A DNA stretch of 64,000 nt from Zopfochytrium polystomum (taxonomy: Eukaryota > Chytridiomycota > Chytridiomycetes > Chytridiales > Chytridiaceae), in the NCBI GenBank assembly GCA_025765615.1, contig JAIVFJ010000002.1:434001-498000 (forward strand), in the 5' to 3' direction. Position numbers and translations under genes: made by a program. The notes below the pieces were generated by a model. The model saw nothing but the letters and a program-made list of their open reading frames with translations. It was not told the DNA's origin and made no database searches. Numbering within the stretch: position 1 is the first letter of the stretch; every line of letters begins with the position of its first letter. Below, piece by piece: positions 34,101 to 46,865 of this stretch.

Positions 34101-37100
34101 AAACTCTCCTCGCGCAAAAATGAGACTCGCATTTTGATTCTAGCGTTACGTTGGGAGTCGTGAAAAGGATTAAGAGTTTGCAATCAACGTACATCACTTT
34201 TTCCGTCACCAAGAACAGGATAACCGGGCAACTGAATCCGAAATTTCGGTCTCCGCCTTCCATTTTCCAAGATCTCGCATTCGCTATCTGTAAGACAGGC
34301 GAAAAATCGATGGGCTTCGTCCTCTTCAATGTATGAGATCTTCAACGATGGGAAAAATCGCAGGAGGAGATTCGCGTTTTCGAGTTCTTCAGCATCAAAC
34401 TTGTGGTACCGTTGCATCGCGACGACAAACGCGAATTTGGAAGATGCAATCCGATCAAGCTCCACTTCAAGCGCTAATTCATCGCCTTGGAATCTTGATA
34501 CCAGTTCGGCTGCGTTGTGATTACAAAATTAGATTGCTTATGACTTGATAAAGCCTATTCTCACGGTTTTCAACCCGAGCAAGCAGCTTTAAGGCCTTCT
34601 GATAATTCATAAAACTTTCGAAACTCGAAATTATTATATTCACGTTTACTTAAAAAAACTTACCCGCTGACGCAACGAAAGAGAGTTTGGGATCGAAGCG
34701 ATGCCCAGATCCGAGTCCGGAGAGTGGAGATTGATGTATTTTCGAAAAATCCGACCGCATTAAGTGCGATTTCGTGAGGCTCCCCGAAGCTGCCTGTTTC
34801 AAATCCAAGCTTGGTTATCTGCAACGAAATTATCCCACTCTGCGGGATGAAGGCTTTTCAAGTACCTACGTTTTGTGCGTTACGAGAAGTAAGTTGTAAA
34901 TTCACCTTACTCGAGTAGAGTGATGGACGAATTGGGATCCGACTGCCGTATAATCTCTTTCAGCGACAGAAGAATTTTTTCTCCATAGTGAGGAACGAGG
35001 ACCGAAAAGGACGGCATCCTTTGCACGGAGGTTGGTTCCGGGAAGACCATGCTAAGTGATTGCGCAAAGAAGGAGACTCTCCGATAGGCTTCGCTATTCG
35101 CTGGAAAGGATTCCATTTTTGTTGAAACATCTTCCTGTGCTGATAACGAGGATAATCTATGAGTGTCCTTTTCTCTTATTCTCTTACATGTGAAGAATTT
35201 GGGTGCTTCAATTCGAACGTGGTTCGGCTGGTTTCCATCTGGATGGTAGCAATATAAAAGCTTATCCAGACTGTTCACAGATATCAAATGCTCCTGGGCC
35301 ATGTTGATCACCACAGCGTTCCAGACTTGCGCACAGAGGGCTTTTGGTCGAGGTCTTGCCGTCATTTGCCTTGATGCCAAAAGTTTTGCATATATTCTGC
35401 GCGAAGGTCAGGTTAGGAGTGAGGTGAATCTCTTCCATACCTTTCGGGTAATCGCGAAAAAATGTTCCGCCATGGAGTTAGTATAGAGAGGCCCAAAAAC
35501 AAAGCTCGAATAACTCCGAAGACTGTTGACCAAACTGTCCTCAAATAAGAATGCAGATGCTAATAACTTTAGCCAACCTACCGATCCACCACATGTATGT
35601 GTCGAGGAAAAATAGAACCACCGTTGTCAGCAGCAGAAAAAAAGAACCCGATAAAGTGGTCACTCGACAAAGAATCATTGCTTTGCCACACTGAAACACT
35701 GGCAAGGTGGCGAAAATCAAGATGGGCTTGCCCGCTGGTGTGACGATGAAAAAGAACGACTCGAAAGCTTTAGAGATGAATACGACCACCTAACCCTTTA
35801 ATTAGCAGAAGCTGCTGTAGAGTAGGGCTTACCCAGATGCAGATACTCATCCACTGTTCCGATGACTTCAAGGGCGCAAAATTGGAAGAGAAGACGGTGT
35901 TCGTGAGTGAAAAGCCTCTGCGTCGTCGTCCTTCAGAGACACAAAGCCGGCCTGGCGGAATAATCGCAAGAGTGACAACAGTTAGTACCGAAACGGCAAT
36001 TTGGATGCCGCTGCAGACTTGAGCAATGGTTCCTTTCTTCGATACGAGCAGAATGTAGCCGATCGGGCCGACATTGACCAAAAGAAGGAGGAAAAGAACA
36101 CCGAGCCGCAATAGAACAATTTTGACTTTCTTCGCCGTTAGCGGCAAGAACATCGATTCAAGAGCGGTTGTCAGGAATGAAAATACAACACAAGCAAGAC
36201 CGCCTAAGCCCGTAAGCGCAACGCGGAAAACTGATGCGGCGACAAGATCGACTTTCGAGCCGTACCGAGCGATGGCGGAAGCAGCAGCCAAATCTGTGAA
36301 TGAGCTGGAGATGCTGGAGTCTTGCATTTGATTTGCTTCGTACAAGGTCAGTGCGGCAATGTCTTTGGAAACGAGTGGGCCTATCGCGTATCCAAAGTAG
36401 CTCACGAATATTCCAAAATGAAGGATCCAAATGCAATTGAAGTTGGATAACAAATGGAGTGGAGTTCGAAATTCGAAAAAGGTTTTACTGGAGGGTCTTC
36501 CGCCAGTCAATTTCGTGAATGCTCCAGTACTTGACTTCATTCGGAATATCGCGGATTCTGGTTCCATTTTTCAGAAGTATTCGATTGACGGATGAACTTG
36601 TCTGGAAAAACTCGTTTACGTCCTAGCAAAAATGCGTCAACGCTCCAAAACCGAGGAAGAAAATGCCTTACATCGTAGCCAATGATTTGAAGGTGGTCTT
36701 TCTCTTTCAAAACGAGTCTGTTGCCAATCTTCTTCCAATTTTGATCCCTCACGAACTCGTAGATCGGAGTTATAGCATGTTCGAGGAAGGAGTTTGGCTC
36801 AGTCGTCGGCAGTGCGTCGCTGTAGTCGTAAAAACAAGAGAGTGCGAATAGAAAGCAAATATACTCTGGCAATAGTCGCACGTTCGCGGCTTCGGTCCAA
36901 ACTAGGAGAAACAATGCAAGCTGGCGAACTTTGTCCTGTGCAAGAAATAAATCTTCGGTGGAAAGCTGAAACCTCACCTCATAGCTCAAACTCTGGAGAG
37001 CCGACACCCATGTTTCTTCGAATTCTGGTGACTCCGTCATGTCCCCTTCCATAGCACCGACTGTTGAGCGAAGTCGATGTCCTGGCGGAAGTGGTATCTG

Positions 37101-37859
37101 ACTAAACTTTGGTCCATCACAGAAGAACCACCTTCGGAAGTTGGCATTCAATCCACAGATATAATCGCTGGGTTGATCAAAGGAGAAAGTTATAAAAAAC
37201 TCTTGGAATAAATTCGAAAAGAAGCAATATTACTCATGGAGGCTGTCTAGGGCGGAAACTTTTGTCATCCGGCATTCCCGAGAATGCAAAAGTACTCCGA
37301 GGTACTCCGCGGCATTCCTTTTCGCATCGTTTTGAAACCGAAATTTTGCGCCAAGATCATCAAATATTGCAGCCATCTTCTCATTGGAGAGGATAGTGGC
37401 CTCTGTTTCAATCTCTGGTTGAGTCCGCACGTGCCGTTCAGATGCTGTCCCGGAAACGTCTGAAACTGCGGCCGGAACGCTCGAAGTGGCCAAAATATGC
37501 GGCACGTCGACGCCAATTGATGTCCATGATGTTGCCACAGATGCCGGCGATTTCGCCTGATCTGTCACAACCACATCCTCCTGCGTTGAAATGTGCGCGA
37601 AAATCCTTTCGGGGGATGGTGCGGTAAACGAGTATCGCGACTCCTTTTGGATGTTTTTCCAACCAAGCAGTAAATCGGGTTGGGTCTGCTGCGATTGAAC
37701 CGAGAGCTGGTCCTTTGCTGCGCCGTACGGGAGGCATCGAGCGCCGCTTGTCGACGACGAAGCGGCTGGTGGGACGTAGAGGCTCCTCTGGGAAGTGACC
37801 TCCGGAGATACCGCCGTGATGGACGAGTCTGACGCCTCATTGCCGAGTTGGTTTGCCAT
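31172..37859 (-). CDS. FKS1: 1,3-beta-glucan synthase catalytic subunit
   Basis: The Ser/Thr-rich N-terminus ([13 protein letters not shown], 37859) leads to the FKS1 dom1 region: [17 protein letters not shown], then [16 protein letters not shown] and [28 protein letters not shown] first membrane cluster follows (36490-35500, with [11 protein letters not shown]). The catalytic region shows [69 protein letters not shown] and [20 protein letters not shown] (33480-33420), [20 protein letters not shown] second membrane cluster runs to KSVPF at 31172. The enzyme makes wall glucan from UDP-glucose at the plasma membrane with Rho1. Many introns. A one-base frame change near 33572, between GGVSKAQR and [10 protein letters not shown], is out of keeping with the conservation around it and looks like an assembly indel. 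Confidence 0.95.
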
Positions 37860-38099
37860 GGGAAAGCGTCCTCACGAATCGGCTCTTGATTTCTTTGGGC
37901 TTTTGTTTGACGAAGCTGGTTGGCATAGCGTCACAAGGGAAGCATATTCGTGTCAGCAAAAAGCTTGAAGGTTGCATGGAAGTCTTGTCAGTGAAGCGAA
38001 AATTTTGTGGGCAAAAAAGCGGAATTCGTCCGAGAAGACGTCCACGAAACTATCACACCGCGTTGACACGGTACTGAAGCGTGCGAAAATAGAAAGAAA
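37860..38099. promoter_or_regulatory. Divergent promoter between FKS1 and KIN1
   Basis: Only 240 bases separate the start codons of two divergent genes, so this stretch must serve as promoter for both. No TATA box or repeat stands out. Both products act at the cell surface, so shared control would make sense but is not shown. Confidence 0.5.
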
Positions 38100-40501
38100 A
38101 TGAGCAGCGACTCACGCGACACCTCACGCAATGCTTCAAACTTCCCTGCAGCCTCACCAGTGGAGCGGCAGCCCGACGCGCAGATCGGCAACTATCGCTT
38201 GGATAAGACCATCGGGCAGGGAACGTACGGAAAAGTCAAACTTGGCGTTAACATAACGAACGGTGAAAAGGTGACGGCCTGTGGAACACCGTGATGAGCC
38301 GATTGAATGATCTGACTATTGCTGTAGGTGGCCATCAAAGTAATTGAAAAGGGGCAAATACAATCGCAAAAACAAGTGGCTCGCCTCCAACGCGAAATTC
38401 GCTTCCTGAAGCTCCTCCACCATCCTCATATTGTCAAAGTTCACGATGTTATCGAAACGTCCGAGTTTATTTACATTGTCATGGAATACGCCGCGGGTGG
38501 AGAGCTATTTGACTACATCGTTGCTCATAAGCGCGTAAAAGAAAAGGAGGCGAGAAGCTTTTTCAGGATGGTCCTCAGTGCCGTTGATTATTGCCACAAG
38601 GTGCGCGTCTATTATTTGGCAAATGCAAGCTGAATGATGTCATAAGAATGCCGTTATTCACAGAGATCTGAAGCCAGGTAGGTAATACTCCTTTAGTAAC
38701 GGTTGCTCACTGCCAGAAGAAAATCTCTTGCTGGACGAAAGCAAGCGTATAAAAATCATAGACTTCGGGTTTGGAAACAATTATACATTGGACGGCTTGC
38801 TGGATACGTTCTGCGGGTACTTCTATTGTTTCTTCAAAGTTTTAATCGTTCTCATACAAAATGCACCAGCTCTCCCTTTTATGCTGCCCCTGAGATGATA
38901 CTTGGGAAAAAGTATGAGGGACCAGAGGTTGATATGTGGAGCTTGGGTACGATGTCTCTTGAACATATGAGCTCTAACTTTGACGGACCACGAAGGCGTT
39001 ATTCTCTTTGCTCTTCTCTGCGGACATTTACCATTCGATGACGATAACATGAGGGAGCTGTATAAGAAAATAGCAAGTGGATCATACGCATGCCCGGATT
39101 ACCTTCTTCCGAGTACGTTGGTTCCCTTCCTTTGAGGTTTTCTTACATACCTCAGCGGCCAGACACCTGATCGGCCGACTGATCACGGTCGACCCGAAGG
39201 AGCGGGCGACATTAGACGAGGTCCTTCATCACCCTTGGGTCAATGACGGCTACATGCACCCACCCTTGAATTACCTGCCTGAGCGGTTGGAAATACGCGA
39301 CCCTTCGCAACTCAGCAAAGATATTGTTAACAGGCTGACTGCATTCGGCTACAAGGTTGATGATATCTTCCGGGCATTCAACGAAACAACAGACTACTCA
39401 AAGCCAGAGGCCATTCGGTCGACATACTTTCTCCTGGTGGAAATGCTTCAACGTGAGGAGACCAGGATGAAGGCAGAACGGAGGCGATCCCTTGCAATGG
39501 CACTGGAAGCGGGAAAGCGACTGCAGCCCAAGTTCCATTCTGCCAATTCGCTGGACGAGGCCAGCCGCGACTCAACAGCAGTATCGTCTCAAATCTCTCT
39601 CTCGATCGGGAACGATTCCTGTCGTCGCGTCAACCAGCCCATCGGCGAAACTAAATATCAGTCTGAGACAGCTCTTTTGGATACGGCACAAAGGATAGGC
39701 CCATTGTCCACCAAAGAGGTCCACGCGCCCCAACGTAGATACGAATCAATGCAGGCAATAAGTTGCGAGACAGAATACTGCATAGAGAAAGGGCTTCCGC
39801 CGACAGCCATTCAGCGGCCAGCTGCCGCATTGACAGCAAAGTTTTCGCCTTCTCGTCCTTGTCGGCCGCAGACGAGTGCACCCAACGGAAACTGGACAGC
39901 CCAGCGCCAAATTCCACAGACTTACCGCCAAGGCGAGAAGGACGGCTTTCAGTTTGATGAAAGTGACAGTATGGACGTTTCATGCGCAACATTGAGCGAG
40001 AGCATGGCTGACCTGACTACCGGAGCTGGCGTAACAAACGGAGGTCTCAAACCCATAGTTGATGTGGAGCGTCCAAGCACCGCTATGGCAAACATGATTC
40101 GAGCGTCAAAAGATTACTCACCAGGGCCCGGGGCTGACGACTTGCGCTCAGTCAGTGGATGGTTCCTCAACATCTCTGCGACTTCGACGAAAACTCCGAA
40201 GCAGATAATCATCGAGATTCTCCGAGTACTTACAGAGTGCCGAGTCCCGTACGTCCACGACGACAAGTTTACCATTGTGTGCGAGGTTGACGCAGGGGTC
40301 GTTCTCGGCGGAACGAGCCCCGATTACGGAGAGCTGGTGGAAAAGGGCGGCGTGTCGAAAGCCAACCTGATCAGCTTCCAGATCGAAGTGTGCAGAATAC
40401 CAAAGATGGGGATGTTTGGGCTTCATTTCAAGCGGATTTCAGGGGGGGTATGGAACTACAAGAAGTGCTGCAATCGACTTCTCTCGCTCATGTCGCTTTG
40501 A
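38100..40501 (+). CDS. KIN1: KIN1/Par-1/MARK-family serine/threonine kinase
   Basis: Exons include 38100-38270, 38328-38600 and 38647-38677. The kinase domain begins [21 protein letters not shown]; then VAIKV (ATP lysine), [13 protein letters not shown], the catalytic [24 protein letters not shown] (DFG) and [13 protein letters not shown], with further exons for [17 protein letters not shown] and [19 protein letters not shown] post-kinase segment and a long Ser/Gln-rich linker follow. The C-terminus is a KA1 domain, [29 protein letters not shown], which binds acidic lipids in this family. KIN1/MARK kinases control polarity, exocytosis and wall integrity. The activation loop keeps a Thr (DTFCG), the expected LKB1-type target. 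The KA1 type argues against SNF1. Confidence 0.9.
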
Positions 40502-40576
40502 TGCTTCTTTTGAAATAGAAATGTGTTTTCGACCCTGTGGGGATTTCGGTGTTGGCGGTGGTGGGGGGCTCAAAAT

Positions 40577-40626
40577 TTATTTATTTTTTTATTTTTTATT
40601 TTTTATTTTTTTGTTTTATTTTGTTG
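40577..40626 (+). repeat. T-rich tract just upstream of the first ATG15-like gene
   Basis: About 50 bases of almost pure T with occasional A, ending some 38 bases before the ATG at 40664. It may be a nucleosome-excluding core promoter element, or the 3' flank of KIN1. Confidence 0.75.
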
Positions 40627-40663
40627 AGTCCTTCTTCTTTTCGTGTTGTGCTGTTCCGACAGA

Positions 40664-42356
40664 ATGGCGTGGGTCCTCGCCGCCGCCGCCACCGTTGCTG
40701 CCGCCAGCTCCGTCTGTGCGCAGCGCGCCACCGACTTCACGTTATCTCTTCGCCAGATATACCGATCCGGCATCAAGCCCGTCGCAAACATCGCTGGAGG
40801 AGAGTTTGTCCCTTTCATGGAGCGCATCGAGGTGGACGAGGCGACGGCCGCCTCCTTGGACTGGGTTCCCGACCCTCGCTTCGATCCTTCGTTGGACGCC
40901 GGCGCACCTTCTGCCCGACCATTCTCTCGATCTAATCGGCAAAGGGCCCACTGCCGTTCGGGGCTTCGTTCGAGGTTTCTGGCCGATCTACTCAGGTCCC
41001 ATCATGGTCAACTCTATCCACGACGGCGGTGGCGAGGGCCACTGCTGCCGAATCCAGGAGCGATCGGGCAGGGCAAGAACCTCTGTTCCTGATGAATTCA
41101 GAAAGCGACGACCTCGACAGCCAAAGCACCAACGACATCATCCACTTTGCCAGCGGGGAGAAGGCTCGGCTTCTGCACAAGGACGTTATAGCGCCTGATC
41201 ATACTGACAACAAGACTGTGCTCGCGTTGGGCCAAATGGCTTACAATGCGTACTACGAGCCGGAGGCACCCGACTGGACGCCCATTCCGGGATGGGAGAC
41301 GGTGAGGGAACATGGAGGAGTAACTTAGAGTAGTTGTTCTTACACGACACTGCCAGAGCGACGGGTTTGGCTCCAGTGGTGACGCTATTCGCGGCTACGT
41401 CTTTTCTTCCCCGTCCTACGATGTAATCGCTATCGTCATCAAAGGAACCTCTCTGCAAACTCCTTTCAGCGGCGGTCCAACCTCTGTTAACGACAAGTTG
41501 AACGACAACAAAATGTTTTCATGCTGTTGCGGCAAAGTTGGATGGTCGTGGACCCCAGTCTGTGATTGTGCAGACAACACGGCGACGACCTGCAATGTGG
41601 GGTGCGTGGAGCGTGAGTCCGATTACAAGGAGTCCTACTACCGGCTTGCAACGGTACGTCTTTGGGCTTTGAATGTGTCGAGAGAATGCGCCTCACAGGT
41701 TCTTCTAGTCCATTGCCCATACGGTTCAGCAGATCTTCCCTCGGTCGGCGATTTGGATGACGGGCCACTCTCTTGGTGGCGCTCTTGCCTCATTAGTTGC
41801 TTTGACGTTTGACCTACCCGCCTTCACCTATCAAACACCTGGGGACCTTCTCTTCGCAAAGCGTCTTGGTCTACTCCCTCCAACTCCACCTGTCCCACCG
41901 CCTCAGAATGGTTCAAGCCAAGCTCTTGGTCTGGACGCTTGGGAGCCGTACTTGAACACATTGCCCATCTACCAATTTGGAAACGACGGCGACCCCGTCT
42001 TCCTGGGCCAATGCCGAAGTGTGACGTCGTCTTGCTGGTTTGGAGGGGTGAGTTTCATTTGCCAGTTCGCTGTTATAGAAAACCGCATAACACTGTTCAA
42101 AAAGTACGCACTGGAAACACATTGCCACGTCGGGAAGGAATGCGTTTACGATTCAGACTTGGACGGTAAACTGCCCAAGCCTAACCAAACTTCGACAGAC
42201 GGTAGAACCGCTCTCCGAAAGAGTCTGTCGATCAACAATCACGGCATCAAATACGTGATCGACCGATTCTTGGTACCGTGGGAGTTCGCGCCGGATTGCC
42301 GCGTGAACGCCAACTACGAGAATTGTGATGACTGTGATACTTGGGAATGGACTTGA
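40664..42356 (+). CDS. Atg15-like secreted/vacuolar class 3 lipase, copy 1 (one frame break)
   Basis: A signal-like N-terminus (MAWVLAAAATVAAASSVCAQ) precedes a lineage-specific region, then the Atg15-type lipase core: DHTDNKTVLALGQMAYNAYY, IVIKGTS, DKLNDNKMFSCCCGK, GHSLGGALASLVALTFD with the nucleophile Ser, DGDPVFLGQC with the likely Asp, and INNHGIKYVIDRF with the likely His. Four exons; introns begin at about 41301, 41654 and 42048. The frame shifts by one base near 40945, between DAGAPSARPFS and GPLPFGASFEV; the intact second copy at 46866 shows these belong to one protein. Atg15 degrades the membranes of autophagic bodies in the vacuole. The usual N-terminal membrane anchor may be replaced by a cleavable signal. 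A proline-rich loop lies between the Ser and Asp blocks. Confidence 0.85.
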
Positions 42357-42535
42357 TTTCGAGCGGCTTATCCTTTCCTGCTTCTACCTCTCCTTACATG
42401 TTGAAATTCGAAATATCATCAGGTAACCCACTTCAGCTAACTGTGACCTACTGAAGCAAACGCAACTTTCATGTGTCCGCTTTTAAAATTATGTACTACA
42501 AATGTTGCTCTCATTCAGATGAAATGAACGAAGAG
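42357..42535. other. Short convergent intergenic stretch
   Basis: About 180 bases between the 3' ends of the first ATG15-like gene and the RRN6-like gene. AT-rich; nothing else seen. Confidence 0.5.
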
Positions 42536-45500
42536 TCAAAAACCAGACTTTCTCTTTTTCATTTTGCCCATGGACTGACTTCCACCCACCGAAAACCTCG
42601 ATGACTGCGACGCTTGTGATCGAAATCCGCCAACCGCACCGCTCGAGAACCGGCCAAACTGCGAGGAAGTTCCAAAGCTCTGCGAAGGCTGACTGGAACT
42701 CACGACGAGACGTGTGGCACGCAGTCTTTCGCTCTCGAGCGCCTCTCCCAGCCGCCCGAAATCCTGCGCGCTGAGCTCGACCTCCTTGTCGCGCACGGCG
42801 CGCTTTCTGTTCCGCCCTGCATTTGCGAGCAGCGGGTCAAACCCGACACTAGCACTAGTGCTTGCATCGAGGCCCGCGCTCGTCCGAATTCCTTCCAATG
42901 CCTCTTCAATGCTTTTGCGCGACGGCCGGACTGACAGCCCCTTCTTCGTGCCGAAACGGGCCATGGCCGTCCGGGCGCGCACGATGGTCTCTGACGTCTG
43001 CGGCGCGTACCAGCTGGCCGCGTTGACCCACTTGTCACGCAACCGCCGCGCGAGGGCCGTCAGCCGCAAGGGCTTGTTGAACACGCCTTCCCGGATGATG
43101 ACAGCCGGCGGAATGAAGCTGCCGGTCGAGTCTCGCGTTGACTCGGCCGTGCTCAGGATCGTCTCGGTCTCCCACCCGGAGGACCCGTCGCTTTCGTAAC
43201 CGGCCGATTCGGAGGCTGCACGAACGGATGACGCACGTGAGGCAGACGCAGAGGCGGAGCGCTCAGAGGGAGTTTCGTTGCCGGTTTTCTCAAACAGCCA
43301 CGGTGCGTCGTCGTGGCCGATAAACGCGGTAAGACTTATCCCGCGCACTCCAACAAGCTTTTCCTCCTCGTCTTCGTCGTCATCTCCCGCCGCAGGCTCC
43401 ATTTCGATATCAAGGGGTTCGTTGCCGAAATCTGCATGCACCGGAACGTGCTCAAAGACAATTGAGCTGAGTGACAGGTCGTTGGCCAACCAGCGCCACG
43501 CGTTTCGCTTTTCTCCCTTCTGCTCGTCGGACAAGCTGCTGCTGTTTTCCAAATCAGTGTCTGCTGGGTACCAGGCGTGAAGAGCATTCTTCACCGCCAT
43601 TTCGTCGACGAAGCTAAGCTCCTGCTCTTCGGTCAGATCCAAAGTAGACTGAGTGGAAAATGGATTGTCATCGCTGGGTTCCATCAACGAGTCTGCCCTT
43701 TTGAGGCCATAAAAGGACCCGTCGAGAACGCGAACGCGGAAAAAACCTTCGGTCCACCCGATTTCGATCAGTGCCAGCACTGGTTTCGGCCTTTTCGTTC
43801 AATTTCGAAACGATTCGGTCCAAAACAGCCGGTGATAAGAGGTGCGCTTGTGGTCGCAAGTGCTCCATAACAGGCCTTCCAGCATCATCGTAACTCCACA
43901 CCCGCGATGTCACATGTTTGTAAACCTCCAATCTAAAATAAATGTAGATCAGCATCACTCTCTTCCTGGATCATGGCTCTTACAGAGTTGTTGGCCTGGA
44001 TTTCTGCTCAATAAAGTCTACTGCTTTTTCAATGGTAACCTGCAGTTCTTGAGCCCCTTCGGCAGTTATCAACGCTGCGTCCGGATCTTCTCCAAACAGT
44101 GGGTTCAAGGGCGGATCTCGCAGTGATCTCTTAAAGACTGCCAAAGTTCAGTTTGAGGTATCGTGACGTGTACTTGACTTACACTGAAAGAAGCAGCCAA
44201 GATCCTTCCCGCGCATGGGACGTTTCAGGTGAGGTTGCTGGGCGTAGTGATCCTTCGCGATTTTTTCCACATGCGCGAACCAAGCATCAACCTCGTCTCT
44301 GTCAGGCTCCTCTGCATTTGGTGAAATCGGACTTCCTTCAGCATTTGGCACTTCGCCTGATGCCACAACATCCATTTGCTGAGCGTAAACAGCACCATCC
44401 ACCGCTGCCTGAAACACAATAGCTCGATCATTCCGAACTGACACAGCCAAGCCAGCCAATGGCGGCCAGGGCGGCGCATTGCGCATATACTCGCTCCACT
44501 TTCGATCGGATGTCATCCTATCCCTAGCTTGGGAGTGTGTGCCTCCGCTTAGAAAGTTTGCCACCAACTGTCGGCGGGGCATTGTTGACAGCGGTGCGAT
44601 GCCAATCTCGAAAGGCAAAGTGTGTCGGAGAGGGTCGATAAGAAGTAAGCTTCCCATTCCATTTCTGAAGTAGGGCTCTAGTCGCTGCGGTCGATGACGA
44701 GTATGTGGGGGTGACTGGTGATGGTTTGTATCGCGCGTGAAGGGGCCCAATTGGTCGAGCGGTGCAGGATCCGTCGGACTTTTCCAGGTCGAGTAAACAA
44801 TCGCCTCGGCATGTCTCGAGTTCCAGGCAATCATCGATTCTAACCCAACCCGTGTAAGTGCAAAGCATAATAAACCTTGCCTCACCTTCGCTGCGAACGC
44901 TGAAAAACTCCACTTCGACGGGCGGGTCCAGAATGTTTTGAATTCCCCATTGCATGAAAGGCCGTTTGGAGAAACGGCAGTCATATATCATCGTGTGCCT
45001 GGTTGAACAAAGGGCAAGCTTATATGGATCCACTGGACTCCGGTTCATTGCGCAGAATAATGACTTGCCATCTTGACTGATGAATGGCTTCAATTGCCTT
45101 TGCGCCTCCTAACGCAATCAATTAGACGGTCGAAGGGAATCACTTTTGTCTGGCGGCTTACACGTAAATCCAGCGACGAGACTGAATCTGGGCCTCCCAC
45201 GAGTAAGATTTCCGGGTCCCACCCATAACAAAGTCTTCGCCACACTGCGCGGGAATCGGAGGTCGATGCGTTGTCCACGTCCAGCCAATCTTGGGAACAT
45301 GCTATGCTTGTTCGTCTATATTGACCGTTGAGCCACCTTTGTAACAAACTGCACTGCCTTACACTGTGCCCGGCCCATCTTCACCAGCCTCCATCATGTA
45401 GATCGATCCGTCATCTGTCACGACTGCTGCCTCCAAAGGGACGAAAGGATTGAATGCAACATGAAGAGGGTCGGACGGGAACGCCCTCGTCTGCAAAATT

Positions 45501-46579
45501 CGCGAGCCGATCGTCGATAACGACTCGCTCTTCACATAGCCCAAGGTAACGGCCCCAAAACTTCGAACAGCAAACAGTCCTTTGTTCGTAACAGTAAGCG
45601 ACTTACAATTAAATTGCTTTCCTCAAACTTACTGGACATGGAAGGGCTTGGCGTTAGCTCTGAGGAAGAAATCTGAAGTATCGGGGTCTGAAAAACAGCA
45701 GACGGTCGCAACCATGGGCACGGCTTCACTGCCCGACCGTCGGAAAGCGATGGATACCGAATGGGCATGAAGACTGAAAGTATCATTTTTCAGTGCTTAT
45801 TCGCTCATACTTCAAAAATCGATACTGACATAGCTCGTTTCCCAATAGGCCGCCAGGGAGGGCCAAAAATTGGTGATCGACGTCTAACCCCGTATTGAAA
45901 ACGCGAAGAATGTTGCCACGATAATTATCCCGTATTTGACGGTTGCACTCCTCTTGGTGAGCTTCCGAAACAAGGGCCGTCAAGAGGGAGCGTGGAACCC
46001 CGGAATCAAGGTGAACAGACTCTAGAAAGTTTATCTTGAAGCGAAAGATGAAATATTTAGCGAAGTAAGTTCGGAAGTGCTCACGCACCTCGCCGGCGAC
46101 GCGTGAGGATGCTTTATGAAAGTAAGTGGGGGGATGAGGCCGATCCCATATCCTACATCGGGGAAAAACTTTCATAACTGGAGTTGCAGCCTCGAGTAGT
46201 GGGTCTGTTCTTATGGGTTATTGTTCTGGTGGTTGCTATGGAGCATTACTGCAGTACCAGTTCGCACAGCCCCATCAAATACAGCTTTGACGATCGTATT
46301 TGAGCTCTCGCCTACTTCCGGACGGCTGTACGACTCGCTCGACGCTGCTTTCGTCTCCTCGATATTGAAGCCGAAGCTTCCGAGTTTGCCAAATGTCAGC
46401 GATGGCTCCCCATCCGTTTCCTGAAACGATAAATTAGCCAAATCTGGCTTGATATCTTCATCTTCCAGATTGTTCCGCGATCGCTTCCTTTTGACTTGTG
46501 GTGGCCCACGGAGTGGTAAGGTCGACGGTGGCGGCTCGCCGGGGTCGGGGAAAGTCCATGGGGGGAAAGCACTGGCCAT
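42536..46579 (-). CDS. RRN6: RRN6/TAF1C-like RNA polymerase I core factor subunit
   Basis: The start is MASAFPPWTFPDPGEPPP (46579). After several introns come segments with propeller-like repeats: LHVAFNPFVPLEAAVVTDDG, VWRRLCYGWDPEILLVGG, then FISQDGKSLFCAMN..SPVDPYKLALCSTRHTMIYD. The C-terminal 400 residues are helical and end in a Ser/Gln-rich stretch and MGKMKKRKSGF. The order (beta-propeller with DPxxLLVxG and hydrophobic-D-R blocks, helical bundle, basic tail ending xGF) matches Rrn6 of fungi and TAF1C of animals. Rrn6 works with Rrn7 and Rrn11 to place Pol I at rDNA promoters. Sequence divergence in this family is high, so the call rests on architecture and the tail. It lies inverted between two ATG15-like genes. 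Confidence 0.68.
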
Positions 46580-46865
46580 GTCGGGAAGAAAGGTGACAAG
46601 TCCGGTGACAAGTCCGACTGGGAGTGGACGTCACACGAGGGCAAACAGGGCAGAGGACGGCGCACATTCGAGATTACGGCCGGCAATCATGTCGCTGCGA
46701 ACGCGGTAGCGCTGTGGCTCATATGATTCTACGCCGCCAGGCGGGGCCGAGAGTATCCCTTTTTGGTTACGCGAGTATGGACAACGGGGGTCCATGTGGC
46801 TCTTTGGTGGCGAAGCGATCGCGATTTGAATTCCCCTTTGACAAGTCGGATCGAGGCTTCGCCAG

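Noticed and set aside
38100..40501. SNF1/AMPK identity for the kinase
   Set aside because: The C-terminal KA1 domain with the FKRI..W block and the absence of a Snf1-type UBA and autoinhibitory region fit KIN1/MARK better.
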